DNA of 64,000 nucleotides, taken from NCBI RefSeq assembly GCF_002221505.1, contig NZ_CP011036.1:2852001-2916000 (forward strand), given 5' to 3'. Shown here one piece after another: positions 17,181-26,079 of this stretch (position 1 is the stretch's first letter; every line of letters starts with the position of its first letter). The position numbers and the translations under genes are program-made. Origin of the DNA: Pseudoalteromonas nigrifaciens (lineage in GTDB: Bacteria > Pseudomonadota > Gammaproteobacteria > Enterobacterales > Alteromonadaceae). A model generated the notes under the pieces. That model had not been told where the DNA came from. It saw nothing but the letters and a program-made list of their open reading frames with translations, and ran no database searches.

Positions 17181-18056
17181 ATGTTTTTGTCTTTATTTAA
17201 TAAACAAACCGCAGGCCACTGTGTTATATTTTTACTGCTAATCAGTATTAGTAGCTGCGGTGAAAATGACAATACACCAGCAACTCCCTCTAGCCAAGTC
17301 GAGCCTACAATTGCCCCTATTACTACCGGTAACTGGTATAAACCCGCATTGGGGAGCACCTGGCAATGGCAGCTAACTGGCACAATAAATACTAACTACA
17401 ATGTTAATATTTACGACATAGACCTATTCGATTCCCCAGTACAGTTAATACAAACATTACAAGCTCAAGGTAAGCGGGTTATTTGCTATTTTTCAGCGGG
17501 TTCTTATGAATCGTGGCGAAGTGATAAAAGCCAATTTTTAATCAACGAATTAGGTAACTCTTTAGCTAATTGGCAAGGAGAGCGTTGGTTAGATATTCGC
17601 TCACCTAATGTGCAAGCAATAATGGCTAGTCGTCTAGATTTAGCAGTACAAAAAGGATGTGATGGCGTAGAGCCCGATAACGTTGACGGCTATATGAATA
17701 ATTCGGGCTTTAATTTAACTGCAAACGATCAGCTTGTATTTACTCGCTTTATAGCAAATCAGGCGCATACTCGTGGCTTGGCGGTTGGCTTAAAAAACAA
17801 TCTTCATCAGGTAAATGAGCTGCATAGTTATTTTGATTTTGCAGTAAACGAGCAATGCTACGAGTATCAAGAGTGCGAATTACTCACCCCTTTTATAAAT
17901 AACAATAAAGCTGTTTTTCATGTTGAATATAATAGTAAGTATAGTAATGGTAGCGCTGAGCTTAACAATATGTGTGATGATGCTATTAATAGGCAATTTA
18001 ATACACTGGTTTTGCCAATAAACCTAGATGACGAATTCAGGATTAGCTGCTTGTAA
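17181..18056 (+). CDS. GH114-like lipoprotein (TM1410 / endo-alpha-1,4-polygalactosaminidase-like)
   Basis: A 291-aa protein with an N-terminal hydrophobic segment ending in a lipobox-type SISSC (Cys near residue 26), so it is probably a lipoprotein. The mature part begins with WYKPALGSTWQWQLTG and continues NIYDIDLFD, GKRVICYFSAGSYESWR, GERWLDIRSPNVQ and CDGVEPDNVDGY. These are the strand ends of the GH114 TIM barrel, including the acidic residues of the E/D pair. GH114 members cleave galactosamine-rich exopolysaccharide in fungi and bacteria. It stands alone; no exopolysaccharide cluster flanks it. Confidence 0.85.
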   Translation: MFLSLFNKQTAGHCVIFLLLISISSCGENDNTPATPSSQVEPTIAPITTGNWYKPALGSTWQWQLTGTINTNYNVNIYDIDLFDSPVQLIQTLQAQGKRVICYFSAGSYESWRSDKSQFLINELGNSLANWQGERWLDIRSPNVQAIMASRLDLAVQKGCDGVEPDNVDGYMNNSGFNLTANDQLVFTRFIANQAHTRGLAVGLKNNLHQVNELHSYFDFAVNEQCYEYQECELLTPFINNNKAVFHVEYNSKYSNGSAELNNMCDDAINRQFNTLVLPINLDDEFRISCL

Positions 18057-18088
18057 AAGCCTTGTTTACTTACCTTTATTTTATAAAG

Positions 18089-18562
18089 CTAAGCATCTTG
18101 ATCTTTACTCATAAAATCTACCATTCTTTTTCTGAGCTCTTGCTCATTAATGTCTTCTTTATGAGTGCCAATGGTCCATACGTGGCCAAAAGGATCTTGC
18201 AGCGTACCTGCTCTATCACCATAAAACTGATCATGAACGGGGCGTATTTCTTTCGCTCCTAACGCAATGGTTTTTGCAAATACCGTATCTACATCATCAA
18301 CATACAACATTATGCTTACGGGTGTACCGCCTAGCTCTGTAGGGCTTTTAAAATGAACATCTGGGCACATATCTGAGATCATAATATGTGAATTACCAAT
18401 TTTAATTTCTGCATGAGCAATGCCGCCTTCAGGCATAGGCATTTGCATAACTAGCTGCGCATCAAAAGCGGCACAATAAAAATCAATTGCTTGTTGCGCA
18501 CCGTTTATAATTAAATAAGGGGTTATTGAATGATACCCTTTTGGAATAGCTGATACCGCCAT
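18089..18562 (-). CDS. VOC-family (glyoxalase/PhnB-like) protein
   Basis: A 157-aa cytoplasmic protein built of two beta-alpha-beta modules. It has the PhnB/YycE-type features GYHSITPYLIINGAQQAIDFY, ISDMCPD, GGTPVSIMLYVDDVD and LQDPFGHVWTIGTHKEDI. Members include metal-dependent enzymes and simple binding proteins; no specific reaction can be assigned. It is convergent with the GH114-like gene and apparently monocistronic. Confidence 0.88.
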   Translation of the reverse strand: MAVSAIPKGYHSITPYLIINGAQQAIDFYCAAFDAQLVMQMPMPEGGIAHAEIKIGNSHIMISDMCPDVHFKSPTELGGTPVSIMLYVDDVDTVFAKTIALGAKEIRPVHDQFYGDRAGTLQDPFGHVWTIGTHKEDINEQELRKRMVDFMSKDQDA

Positions 18563-18748
18563 GTTGTGCTCCTCGTTATATGCTCTCCTTACAAAGGTTA
18601 GTCTAAAGTGGCAAACAATATAAAATAAACACGTATTTATTTATCAATATTAGTGGCACTTATTTGCAAAATTATTAGTAAATTTTGCTAGTATCTACCA
18701 CTTAATAATATTTACTGATACGCTGCATATTTAAACAAAAGGACTAAC

Positions 18749-19135
18749 ATGAAAAAACAAACAACACTTTTTATAGCCACTGCGTTATTCGCACTCGCGG
18801 GTTGTTCAACTTCAGTGCCAATTAAAAACTTTGAACAAAACCTTATTCCACAAACATCTAAAATAATTAATAACACAGCAGATGTTGAAACAGGTATTTT
18901 AAAAGCCTGCATTCAACTAGGTTGGCAGTGTGCTCCTGTTAGTGAAGGTAAAATAAAGGGAATTCTTAATATTCGTACTCATCAATTAATCGTTAATATT
19001 AATTATGACAAAACAGCCTATTCTATCAATTACCAAGATTCGACTAACCTTAATTACAACGGTAGTAAAATACATCGTCAGTATATTAATTGGGTAACTA
19101 ATTTAATGCGCCATATTGATGCTGAAATGATTTAA
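18749..19135 (+). CDS. Small predicted lipoprotein
   Basis: A 128-aa protein with a lipoprotein signal (MKKQTTLFIATALFALAGC, lipobox LAGC, Cys19). The mature domain contains two cysteines (ACIQLGWQC) and a beta-rich segment (GILNIRTHQLIVNINYDKTAYSINY). The pattern resembles short periplasmic lipoproteins of unknown function in Alteromonadales. An AAAAGGA ribosome site precedes the start. It may be cotranscribed with the DUF1971 gene 40 bp downstream. Confidence 0.8.
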   Translation: MKKQTTLFIATALFALAGCSTSVPIKNFEQNLIPQTSKIINNTADVETGILKACIQLGWQCAPVSEGKIKGILNIRTHQLIVNINYDKTAYSINYQDSTNLNYNGSKIHRQYINWVTNLMRHIDAEMI

Positions 19136-19175
19136 ACTTTTATATTTGTTTCACTAATACAAAAAAGGAATTGTT

Positions 19176-19538
19176 ATGAGTCACTTAACTATACCAAGTC
19201 ACTGGAAAATAAAACGCTCCACTCACTTTTTTACTAAAGATAACATTCCAAAAGCGTTACTTACTCACCACAACACAGCCGAGGGTGTGTTTGGCCAAAT
19301 TTGCGTTATGCAAGGCACTGTTACCTTTTACGGATTTGCAAATGAAGCCGCCACAGAGCCTGAGCAAACTATTGTAATTAACGCGGGGCAATTTGCTACC
19401 AGCCCGCCACAATACTGGCATAAAGTAGAGCTAAGCGACGACGCGCAATTTAATATCAACTTTTGGGCCGAAGCCGATACAGGTAATAAAGCCCTGTTTA
19501 AAAGTTCACGTATTCATAGCAAACCTATTTTAGATTAA
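19176..19538 (+). CDS. DUF1971 cupin-like protein (TehB N-terminal domain-like)
   Basis: A 120-aa single-domain cupin. The order IPSHWKIKRSTHFFTKDNIPKALLTHHNT, GQICVMQGTVTFYGF and AGQFATSPPQYWHKVEL is typical of DUF1971, the domain fused to some TehB tellurite-resistance methyltransferases. Here it is free-standing and there is no methyltransferase next to it. A role in tellurite or metalloid stress is possible but unproved. An AAAAAGGA ribosome site lies before the start. Confidence 0.82.
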   Translation: MSHLTIPSHWKIKRSTHFFTKDNIPKALLTHHNTAEGVFGQICVMQGTVTFYGFANEAATEPEQTIVINAGQFATSPPQYWHKVELSDDAQFNINFWAEADTGNKALFKSSRIHSKPILD

Positions 19539-19569
19539 TACCACTTAAAATAACTAATTTACGTACAAA

Positions 19570-19602
19570 CAAAAAAGCACCTAACATTTAGTTAAGTGCT
19601 TT
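19570..19602. terminator. Bidirectional terminator between convergent genes
   Basis: AAAAGCACCTAAC ... GTTAAGTGCTTT with a short loop and one mismatch, A run before and T run after. It serves the DUF1971 gene and the opposing glycosyltransferase gene. Confidence 0.8.
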
Positions 19603-19641
19603 CATAAATAACGGTGCAATTAATGCCAAATGCACTGCATA

Positions 19642-20763
19642 TTAGCCTTGTTTATGTTTGATCATATCAATCCAATCTTGCGCCCAATTTTCTTTAGAGC
19701 ACACTTTCGCTATTGATGTTAACCCGTTATATGCCAACGTTTTACTTTGCTGATAGTCATTCAAGCTAGTTGTTAGCGCTTGGGTAAACTCGGCAGTATT
19801 AGGCATCACTAATCGACCATTAAAACCATTAATTATAAGATTAGATAAGCCTCCAACGTTACTACTTATAACCATACAACCTGCGGCCATTGCCTCTATC
19901 ATAGATAACGAAGTACCTTCTGAACCTAGTGTTGGAATAATGGCAATGTGTTGGCGTTTATGTACGCTAAAGCTTTCATTTGGTCCGTACTGCATTAATT
20001 TCACTTTTACTTCATTAGCAAATAGTTCTGTTAAATATGGTTTTAATGGCCCATCTCCGGCAAAGCTTACTTGAATATTATATTGCGGTAAAAGCTGCTT
20101 AATAATAGGTGCTATTAATTTAATACCACGGTAATCAACAAAACGACGAGCAATAATAATATTTAGTGTTGCGTTATCATCTGACCATTTTTTGGCAAAT
20201 TCACTTTCGCTAATTTTTTCACTATAAAAGTTATAAATAACCTTCATATGTTGCTGCTCAATATTAAACCAAGTGCGATACCAGTTAACAAAGTTATGAT
20301 CTACACACACCAAACTGCAATCTGATTTTATATAGGATAAATATTTGTACTGACTTAATAGCGAGGAGCAATATTGTGATATGGCTGATTTTGCTGCGCG
20401 AGGTTTATCCCAAGATATACCATGCTGAATCGCTAGCGTTTTATAATCAGGCATTTTTACTGAATAAGAGTCGGTAGCAAAAATAATAATATCGTTATTT
20501 TTGTCTGCATTTTCACTGACCCAGTTTGCAAGGGCGATTTTTTTTAAGTTACCGCGATATAAACCGGTAGTAACGCTATGAATAGTGTACTGGGGAGTAG
20601 TTAAGGTAAACGCTTTTTTAGCCGGTTGTACTATATGACATGGCCAACCTTGGCGAGTAAAAACATCGCACAAACTTAAGATATAGTTTTCAATGCCACC
20701 AATGGTATGCATAGTGCCGTTATGATCAAACATAGCACGGTAAATAATATAAATATTAGGCAT
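19642..20763 (-). CDS. Glycosyltransferase, GT4-type (group 1)
   Basis: A 373-aa GT-B fold transferase. The N-terminal half has the acceptor-side signature GGIENYILSLCDVF. The C-terminal half shows IIARRFVDYRGI, VSFAGDGPLKPYL and PTLGSEGTSLSMIEAMAAGCMVISSNVGG, the E-x7-E donor-binding motif of GT4 enzymes. Two adjacent Met codons (20766, 20763) lie behind AGGA; the second is better spaced, so the upstream extension to 20778 is probably not translated. No other polysaccharide genes adjoin it, so its acceptor is unknown. Confidence 0.88.
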   Translation of the reverse strand: MPNIYIIYRAMFDHNGTMHTIGGIENYILSLCDVFTRQGWPCHIVQPAKKAFTLTTPQYTIHSVTTGLYRGNLKKIALANWVSENADKNNDIIIFATDSYSVKMPDYKTLAIQHGISWDKPRAAKSAISQYCSSLLSQYKYLSYIKSDCSLVCVDHNFVNWYRTWFNIEQQHMKVIYNFYSEKISESEFAKKWSDDNATLNIIIARRFVDYRGIKLIAPIIKQLLPQYNIQVSFAGDGPLKPYLTELFANEVKVKLMQYGPNESFSVHKRQHIAIIPTLGSEGTSLSMIEAMAAGCMVISSNVGGLSNLIINGFNGRLVMPNTAEFTQALTTSLNDYQQSKTLAYNGLTSIAKVCSKENWAQDWIDMIKHKQG

Positions 20764-20995
20764 CATATATCCTGACAAACTTGTTTAGTTTGCTGCAATT
20801 ACAGCGATTACTCTTTTGGTAATATAACATTTAGCCATACATCTTTGAAGATATTTACAAACGCTTGCTATCCCTTATAACCAAATATTAGCAATGCATA
20901 ACAATTTCTTCTAAGTCATAGCGAAAGTGTATTTTCTTAAATAAGTTTAAAGCGTTAAAGTGCGCCGCTAAATCACAGCTAATGAAGAGGATATT

Positions 20996-22345
20996 ATGTC
21001 GCTTGCTGTACTATTAATGCTGGCATTGTTTGTTGGTCTGTTATTCGCGATTTATCTTTTTTCGCAAAAAAGTAAAACGTTATCACGCACCGTTTTATTT
21101 GGCCTAGTACTGGGCAGTGCTTTTGGTTTGGCTTTACAGTTTTTATTTGCCGAACAACCCCAAGTTATTAACCATGTTTTAAGTTGGGTTGCCGTCGTTG
21201 GTAAAGGCTATGTTGGGCTATTAAAAATGGTCATTATGCCTTTGGTATTAGTGTTTATGATTGCCGCGGTAGTCAAACTTGAAAACCAAGGCTCTTTAGG
21301 TAAGATTTCATTTGTAAGTATTTCTATTTTACTGGTTACCACAGCCCTTGCTGCATTGGTTGGTATTGCGGTTACTTATGGCTTTAACTTAAGCGTAGAA
21401 GGATTAGTGGCCGGCACTCGTGAAGCGGCACAAATGACTACTTTAGAGAGTAAAGCGGCTAATGTTGCTAACTTAAATGTGCCACAAATGTTGCTTAGCT
21501 TTATTCCAGAAAACCCATTTGCCGATTTAAGTAATACACGTTCAACCTCTATTATTGCCGTCGTTATTTTTGGCGTGTTAATAGGCATTGCAGCACGTAA
21601 AGTAATGCTAGAGCGCAGCGAACTTACAGCGCCTATTCGTACTGGTGTAAACGCTTTACAAGCCACTGTAATGAGCTTAGTTAAAATGGTTATAGCTTTA
21701 ACGCCTTACGGTGTTGCAGGATTAATGGCGAATGTAGTCGCAAACTCAAGTGGTAACGACATTCTTAATTTATTGGCGTTTATTATCGCCTCTTATGTCG
21801 CTATTTTATTAATGTTTGTTGTGCACGGCATACTGTTAAGCCTAGTTGGGGTTAGTCCAAAACATTATTTTACTAAGATTTGGCCAGTAATGACCTTTGC
21901 TTTTAGTTCGCGCAGTTCAGCGGCATCAATTCCAATGAACATAGATACACAAGTAAACCAACTTAAAGTTCCCCCAGCTATTGCTAATTTATCAGCCTCT
22001 TTTGGTGCTACGATTGGACAAAATGGCTGTGCAGGTATTTACCCTGCAATGCTAGCAATGATGGTTGCACCTAGTGTGGGAATAGACCCGATGACTTTTG
22101 AGTTTATTCTACCCTTAATAGGTATTGTAGTGATTAGCTCTTTTGGCATTGCCGGTGTAGGCGGCGGCGCAACTTTTGCTGCGCTAGTGGTATTACCAAC
22201 AATGGGATTACCCATAGAAATTGTTGCGTTACTTATATCAATAGAACCATTAATTGATATGGCACGTACTGCGCTTAATGTGTCAGGCTCTATTACTTCA
22301 GGTGTGATCACCAGTAAAATAATGAAAACGCCACAGCAAGACTAA
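20996..22345 (+). CDS. tcyP: L-cystine:cation symporter TcyP (YdjN-like)
   Basis: A 449-aa membrane transporter of the dicarboxylate/amino-acid:cation symporter family. It is similar to E. coli YdjN along its length: VVGKGYVGLLKMVIMPLV, LGKISF, IPENPFADL, LTPYGVAGLM, TFAFSSRSSAASIPMNI, ASFGATIGQNGCAGIYPAML, AGVGGGATFAALVVLPTMGLP and LIDMARTALNVSGS. It imports cystine, feeding cysteine and glutathione pools. A ribosome site GAAGAGGA precedes the ATG, and a terminator follows. Confidence 0.94.
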   Translation: MSLAVLLMLALFVGLLFAIYLFSQKSKTLSRTVLFGLVLGSAFGLALQFLFAEQPQVINHVLSWVAVVGKGYVGLLKMVIMPLVLVFMIAAVVKLENQGSLGKISFVSISILLVTTALAALVGIAVTYGFNLSVEGLVAGTREAAQMTTLESKAANVANLNVPQMLLSFIPENPFADLSNTRSTSIIAVVIFGVLIGIAARKVMLERSELTAPIRTGVNALQATVMSLVKMVIALTPYGVAGLMANVVANSSGNDILNLLAFIIASYVAILLMFVVHGILLSLVGVSPKHYFTKIWPVMTFAFSSRSSAASIPMNIDTQVNQLKVPPAIANLSASFGATIGQNGCAGIYPAMLAMMVAPSVGIDPMTFEFILPLIGIVVISSFGIAGVGGGATFAALVVLPTMGLPIEIVALLISIEPLIDMARTALNVSGSITSGVITSKIMKTPQQD

Positions 22346-22354
22346 TTAATAATT

Positions 22355-22379
22355 AAGCCCAGCTTTGCTGGGCTTTTTA
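22355..22379 (+). terminator. Terminator of tcyP
   Basis: AGCCCAGC-TTT-GCTGGGCT followed by TTTTAT, about 10 bp after the stop. A strong intrinsic terminator. Confidence 0.92.
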
Positions 22380-22586
22380 TACTGCGCTACAGTTATATAT
22401 AAAACCCGCAAAACAGCCCATAATCAACCACTTTCCTGTTCATTTAGCATGCTCAAACCCTACCAACAAGCATTTTAGTTATGTAAACATATGTAAAGCT
22501 TTGTGTAATTACAGCCGCTATCAGTTGCTATTCAGTTTTAGGCTCTAATATCGGTTATGTATAAAAAACATAAGCGAGACATTACT

Positions 22587-23183
22587 ATGAAACAAATAGC
22601 TATGAAACTAACAGCCATAAAGCTAAACACTATTAACTTAACTGTTTTGTTAGCGGTATTTTTAGCACTTACTATACTCTCAAGTAACGCCTTTGCAAAT
22701 CCGCAAAATGTACACAACAAACACTATAAACCAGGTAAAGTGATACGTCATATTCCTAGTAATAGTGTATCGGTACGTTTTAATGGTGCAGTATTTAATA
22801 CCCATAATGGCACTTACTATCGTAAACACAGCAGAGGCTATCGAGAGGTAATGCCACCAAGAGGCTTACATATTAGATCACTGCCTAGGTATCACTCACG
22901 CTTAAGGCATCGCAATAACACTTATTATACCTATCAAAATGTATATTATATTGCCGAAAATAACGGCTACACGGTAGTCGATACGCCTAAAATACAGGTT
23001 AATCGAGCAATCAAAGTAAACAACATCAACAGCTATAAGCTTGGCCAGTTTTACGACTCGCTACCAACGGCAGCAGAGCCCGTAACTATTAGCTCGGTGC
23101 AGTACTTTAAATATGATGACATTTATTTTTTACCGCAAATTAGTGGTGATGTAATTAAATATCTCGCTGTTAAACTCAATTAA
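22587..23183 (+). CDS. DUF6515-like exported protein
   Basis: About 198 aa. A signal peptide (MKQIAMKLTAIKLN... LTILSSNAFA) is followed by a basic, His/Tyr/Arg-rich mature protein with repeats of the type FNGAVFNTHNGTYYRKHSRGYREV and NNTYYTYQNVYYIAENNGYTVVD. This pattern (short strands with Y-Y and a NGY turn) fits DUF6515 periplasmic proteins. The frame is open from 22557, but the ATG at 22587 gives a proper signal peptide. The function is unknown. Confidence 0.78.
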   Translation: MKQIAMKLTAIKLNTINLTVLLAVFLALTILSSNAFANPQNVHNKHYKPGKVIRHIPSNSVSVRFNGAVFNTHNGTYYRKHSRGYREVMPPRGLHIRSLPRYHSRLRHRNNTYYTYQNVYYIAENNGYTVVDTPKIQVNRAIKVNNINSYKLGQFYDSLPTAAEPVTISSVQYFKYDDIYFLPQISGDVIKYLAVKLN

Positions 23184-23288
23184 TACAGCCTTTATCTGTC
23201 GCAAATAAAAACATAAATAAGGGCATAATATTTTATCTTGCTATCAAGCTACTTCGCTCCTATAGTCAGCAGATTATAGGCCTTTATT

Positions 23289-25172
23289 TTGAACAAACTT
23301 GTTATGAAAACTAGCACTCCAGCTCGTGATTTTGGTGAACTATTAGGTTACGCACCTGGTAATGTTGCTGTTTACTCGTCTGACTATGACTCTGCCGACG
23401 AAAGTATTTATCCCAACCGCAGTGCCTATCGCAGTTATTTAGATGGCATTTATATGGGTTATAAATGGCAATGCGTTGAGTTTGCTAGGCGTTGGATGTA
23501 TCTCAATCATGGTTATATTTTTGATGACATAGCCATGGCTTACGATATTTTTGAGCTACGCTCAGTACGTGAAGTTAATAGCCAAAATAGACTCCCCTTA
23601 CAGGCATTTAAAAATGGTGCAAAGCATCATCCTCAAGTTGGTAGTTTACTTATTTGGGAAGAAGGTGGCGAGTTTGAAGAAACCGGTCATGTTGCCATTG
23701 TAGTAGAAGTTCACCCTGATAAAATTCGTCTTGCTGAGCAGAATGTTGGCCATCAAACATGGCCACAAGGTCAAAATTGGTGCCGCGAGCTTAAAGCTAA
23801 AATAACCAAAGATGGCGACTATTGGATTGAATGCTCTTATAACGATGCAACTATTTTAGGCTGGATGACCCAAACTAATCAAATTGAACACGCAGAACCT
23901 ACAGCTGAAATAAACACAGATTTATTTACAATAAAATCTAACAACATTGCCGATACAGGCCAAGCCGCAAAGTCATGGTTAAATATTGCTAATGATGACG
24001 AAGCTGCCTATGTAGATATGATGCAAGGCCACAAGCTTACCTCCAATGCAGAGGATCAACATAGCTACTTTACTATTTCACACACAGCCCAACAAGCCAT
24101 TGAGCACGCCACCAATGAGCTGCATAGCTTATTTATGCATGCCACCGACTATGTGTTACAGCACCCTGAGCTATTAAAAAAGTTTAATTTACCTGAAGTA
24201 GTACTCAATAAAATTCGTCAATCGTGGGATAACCGCTTAAATCAATTGATCACCAGTCGCTTTGACTTTGCACTAACCCCTGCAGGCTTAAAAGTGTATG
24301 AATACAATTGCGACTCCGCTTCGTGTTATATGGAAAGCGGTAAAGTTCAGGGTAAGTGGGCAAAGCACTTTGGGGTTAAAGCAGGTATTGATGCAGGGCA
24401 AGATTTATTTAAAGACTTAGTAAAAGCGTGGCGAAAAAGTGAAGTAAAAGGTTTAGTGCATATTCTTCAAGATGACGACCCAGAAGAGCATTACCATGCT
24501 TTATTTATGAAAGAAACAATTACGGCAGCAGGCTTTGAGTGCAAAATTATTATTGGTTTAAATACTCTGTCTTGGGACGTCTTTGGCAATATAATTGATG
24601 CCGATGGCAATAAACTTAATTATGTATGGAAAACCTGGTCGTGGGAAACAGCACTTGAGCAAATTCGTGACGAATGCGAGGCTGATCAAGCTCAAAATAA
24701 TAATTTTGAGTCGCAATGGCAAGCAGGCGCAACCCCGCGTTTGGCTGATGTATTATTGCGTAAAAATGTCATGGTTTTTGAACCATTATGGACACTAATC
24801 CCCAGCAATAAAGCAATCTTACCTGTGCTGTGGAGTTTATTTCCTAATCATAAATATTTGCTTAATACCGCGTTTGAGCTCAGCAATGAATTATTACAAA
24901 CCGGTTATGTAGTAAAACCTATTGTTGGCCGCTGTGGAGCAAATATTCAACTAGTAGATCAGCAACAACAAACCATTGAGGAAACTGCCGGACATTTTGC
25001 ATCCCAAGAGCAAATATATCAGCAATTATTTGCGCTACCAAAAGTAGACGATTACTTTGTACAAATATGCAGTTTTACCACAGCAGGAAAATATTCTGGT
25101 GCGGGTGTGCGAGTCGATAAAAGCATGATTATTAACGGCCATAGCGACTGTATGGCACTGCGGATTGAATAA
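23289..25172 (+). CDS. gss: Bifunctional glutathionylspermidine synthetase/amidase
   Basis: A 627-aa two-domain enzyme. The N-terminal CHAP amidase (about 20-190) has the nucleophile in GYKWQCVEFARRW (Cys62) and its His in TGHVAIV (His134). The C-terminal ATP-grasp synthetase (about 200-620) shows KVYEYNCDSASC, VWKTWSWETA, VFEPLWTLIPSNKAILP and KPIVGRCGANI. It makes and cleaves glutathionylspermidine, a polyamine-thiol conjugate. Similarity to E. coli Gss covers the whole length. The track start is TTG at 23289 with a weak AGG upstream; an ATG at 23304 (MKTSTPARDF) is an equally likely start. Confidence 0.94.
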   Translation: MNKLVMKTSTPARDFGELLGYAPGNVAVYSSDYDSADESIYPNRSAYRSYLDGIYMGYKWQCVEFARRWMYLNHGYIFDDIAMAYDIFELRSVREVNSQNRLPLQAFKNGAKHHPQVGSLLIWEEGGEFEETGHVAIVVEVHPDKIRLAEQNVGHQTWPQGQNWCRELKAKITKDGDYWIECSYNDATILGWMTQTNQIEHAEPTAEINTDLFTIKSNNIADTGQAAKSWLNIANDDEAAYVDMMQGHKLTSNAEDQHSYFTISHTAQQAIEHATNELHSLFMHATDYVLQHPELLKKFNLPEVVLNKIRQSWDNRLNQLITSRFDFALTPAGLKVYEYNCDSASCYMESGKVQGKWAKHFGVKAGIDAGQDLFKDLVKAWRKSEVKGLVHILQDDDPEEHYHALFMKETITAAGFECKIIIGLNTLSWDVFGNIIDADGNKLNYVWKTWSWETALEQIRDECEADQAQNNNFESQWQAGATPRLADVLLRKNVMVFEPLWTLIPSNKAILPVLWSLFPNHKYLLNTAFELSNELLQTGYVVKPIVGRCGANIQLVDQQQQTIEETAGHFASQEQIYQQLFALPKVDDYFVQICSFTTAGKYSGAGVRVDKSMIINGHSDCMALRIE

Positions 25173-25213
25173 CTCGCCAAATTAATAAACAATACTTTGC
25201 GGGCTTAGTTTTA

Positions 25214-25260
25214 GGGCTTAGCATTAAATATAATAGCTAAGCCCTTTAGCTATTATATTT
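25214..25260 (+). terminator. Overlapping hairpins behind gss
   Basis: Hairpin A pairs GGGCTTAGC (25214-25222) with GCTAAGCCC (25236-25244). Hairpin B pairs AAATATAATAGCTAA (25226-25240) with its perfect 15-bp complement (25246-25260). The two share bases 25236-25240, so they exclude each other. It lies 41 bp after gss and may end the gss transcript. Confidence 0.6.
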
Positions 25261-25466
25261 ATTACACTGTGCATAATTTACAAAAAAGTGCATAGTTTTC
25301 AAATATGTAATATTTAACATCATTCTTCCCCTCATATTGAAAACCCTATCTGATTGTATATAAACAACTTTATTTAAAATCCCTTCTCGGCATGGTGATT
25401 GCTTTAAATAAAGTAAAGTATGTTCATATAGTAATTAATGGGCAAAATAATTAAGTAGGAGAAATT

Positions 25467-25982
25467 ATGAGTAATAGTAACAAAACAGCTAAATTTACCG
25501 CTCCAGGTATGAGTAACGATTCAGCAGAAAAAACTATCTCTACACTCGACAATCGTATGGTTGCGCTAATTGACTTACAACTTACCCTTAAACATATTCA
25601 CTGGAACGTAGTTGGCCCTAATTTTATTGGCGTGCATGAAATGCTAGACCCACAAGTTGCGGTTGTACGCGAAATGACAGACACCATTGCTGAGCGCATC
25701 GCAACGCTAGGTGGAGTACCTGTTGGTACGCCAAAATCAATTGTTGATCGCCGTACATGGGACGAGTACTCAATTGGTAAAGCCCTCGTTACCGAGCATT
25801 TAAGTGCACTCGATAATGTATATAGCGGTATTAATAGCGATCATCGTAAAGCCATAGATACGCTTGCTGATCTTGATCCGGTTTCTGAGGATATGATCAC
25901 CAGCCAACTAGCCGAGCTAGAGCAATTTCAATGGTTTATTCGTGCTCACCTTGAATCATCAACAGGTGAACTACAAAAGTAG
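25467..25982 (+). CDS. dps: Dps-family DNA-binding ferritin (starvation protein)
   Basis: A 171-aa four-helix ferritin-like protein. The ferroxidase motif LKHIHWNVVGPNFIGVHEMLDPQ (with its His and Asp/Glu ligands) and DTIAERIATLGG, then AELEQFQWFIRAHLE at the C-terminus, are Dps hallmarks. Dodecamers oxidise and store iron with H2O2 and coat DNA in stationary phase. A GGAGA ribosome site lies before the ATG. Monocistronic, with a terminator 65 bp behind. Confidence 0.94.
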   Translation: MSNSNKTAKFTAPGMSNDSAEKTISTLDNRMVALIDLQLTLKHIHWNVVGPNFIGVHEMLDPQVAVVREMTDTIAERIATLGGVPVGTPKSIVDRRTWDEYSIGKALVTEHLSALDNVYSGINSDHRKAIDTLADLDPVSEDMITSQLAELEQFQWFIRAHLESSTGELQK

Positions 25983-26046
25983 GTGCACTATTATAACTGG
26001 CATACATAGCTAAATATTTATTGTTAGTTAATAATTTAAAATTAAG

Positions 26047-26079
26047 AAAAGCCCGCATTATTAATAATGCGGGCTTTTT
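26047..26079 (+). terminator. Terminator of dps
   Basis: AAAAGCCCGCATTA ... TAATGCGGGCTTTTT, a perfect long stem with a 4-nt loop region and a T run. Confidence 0.93.
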
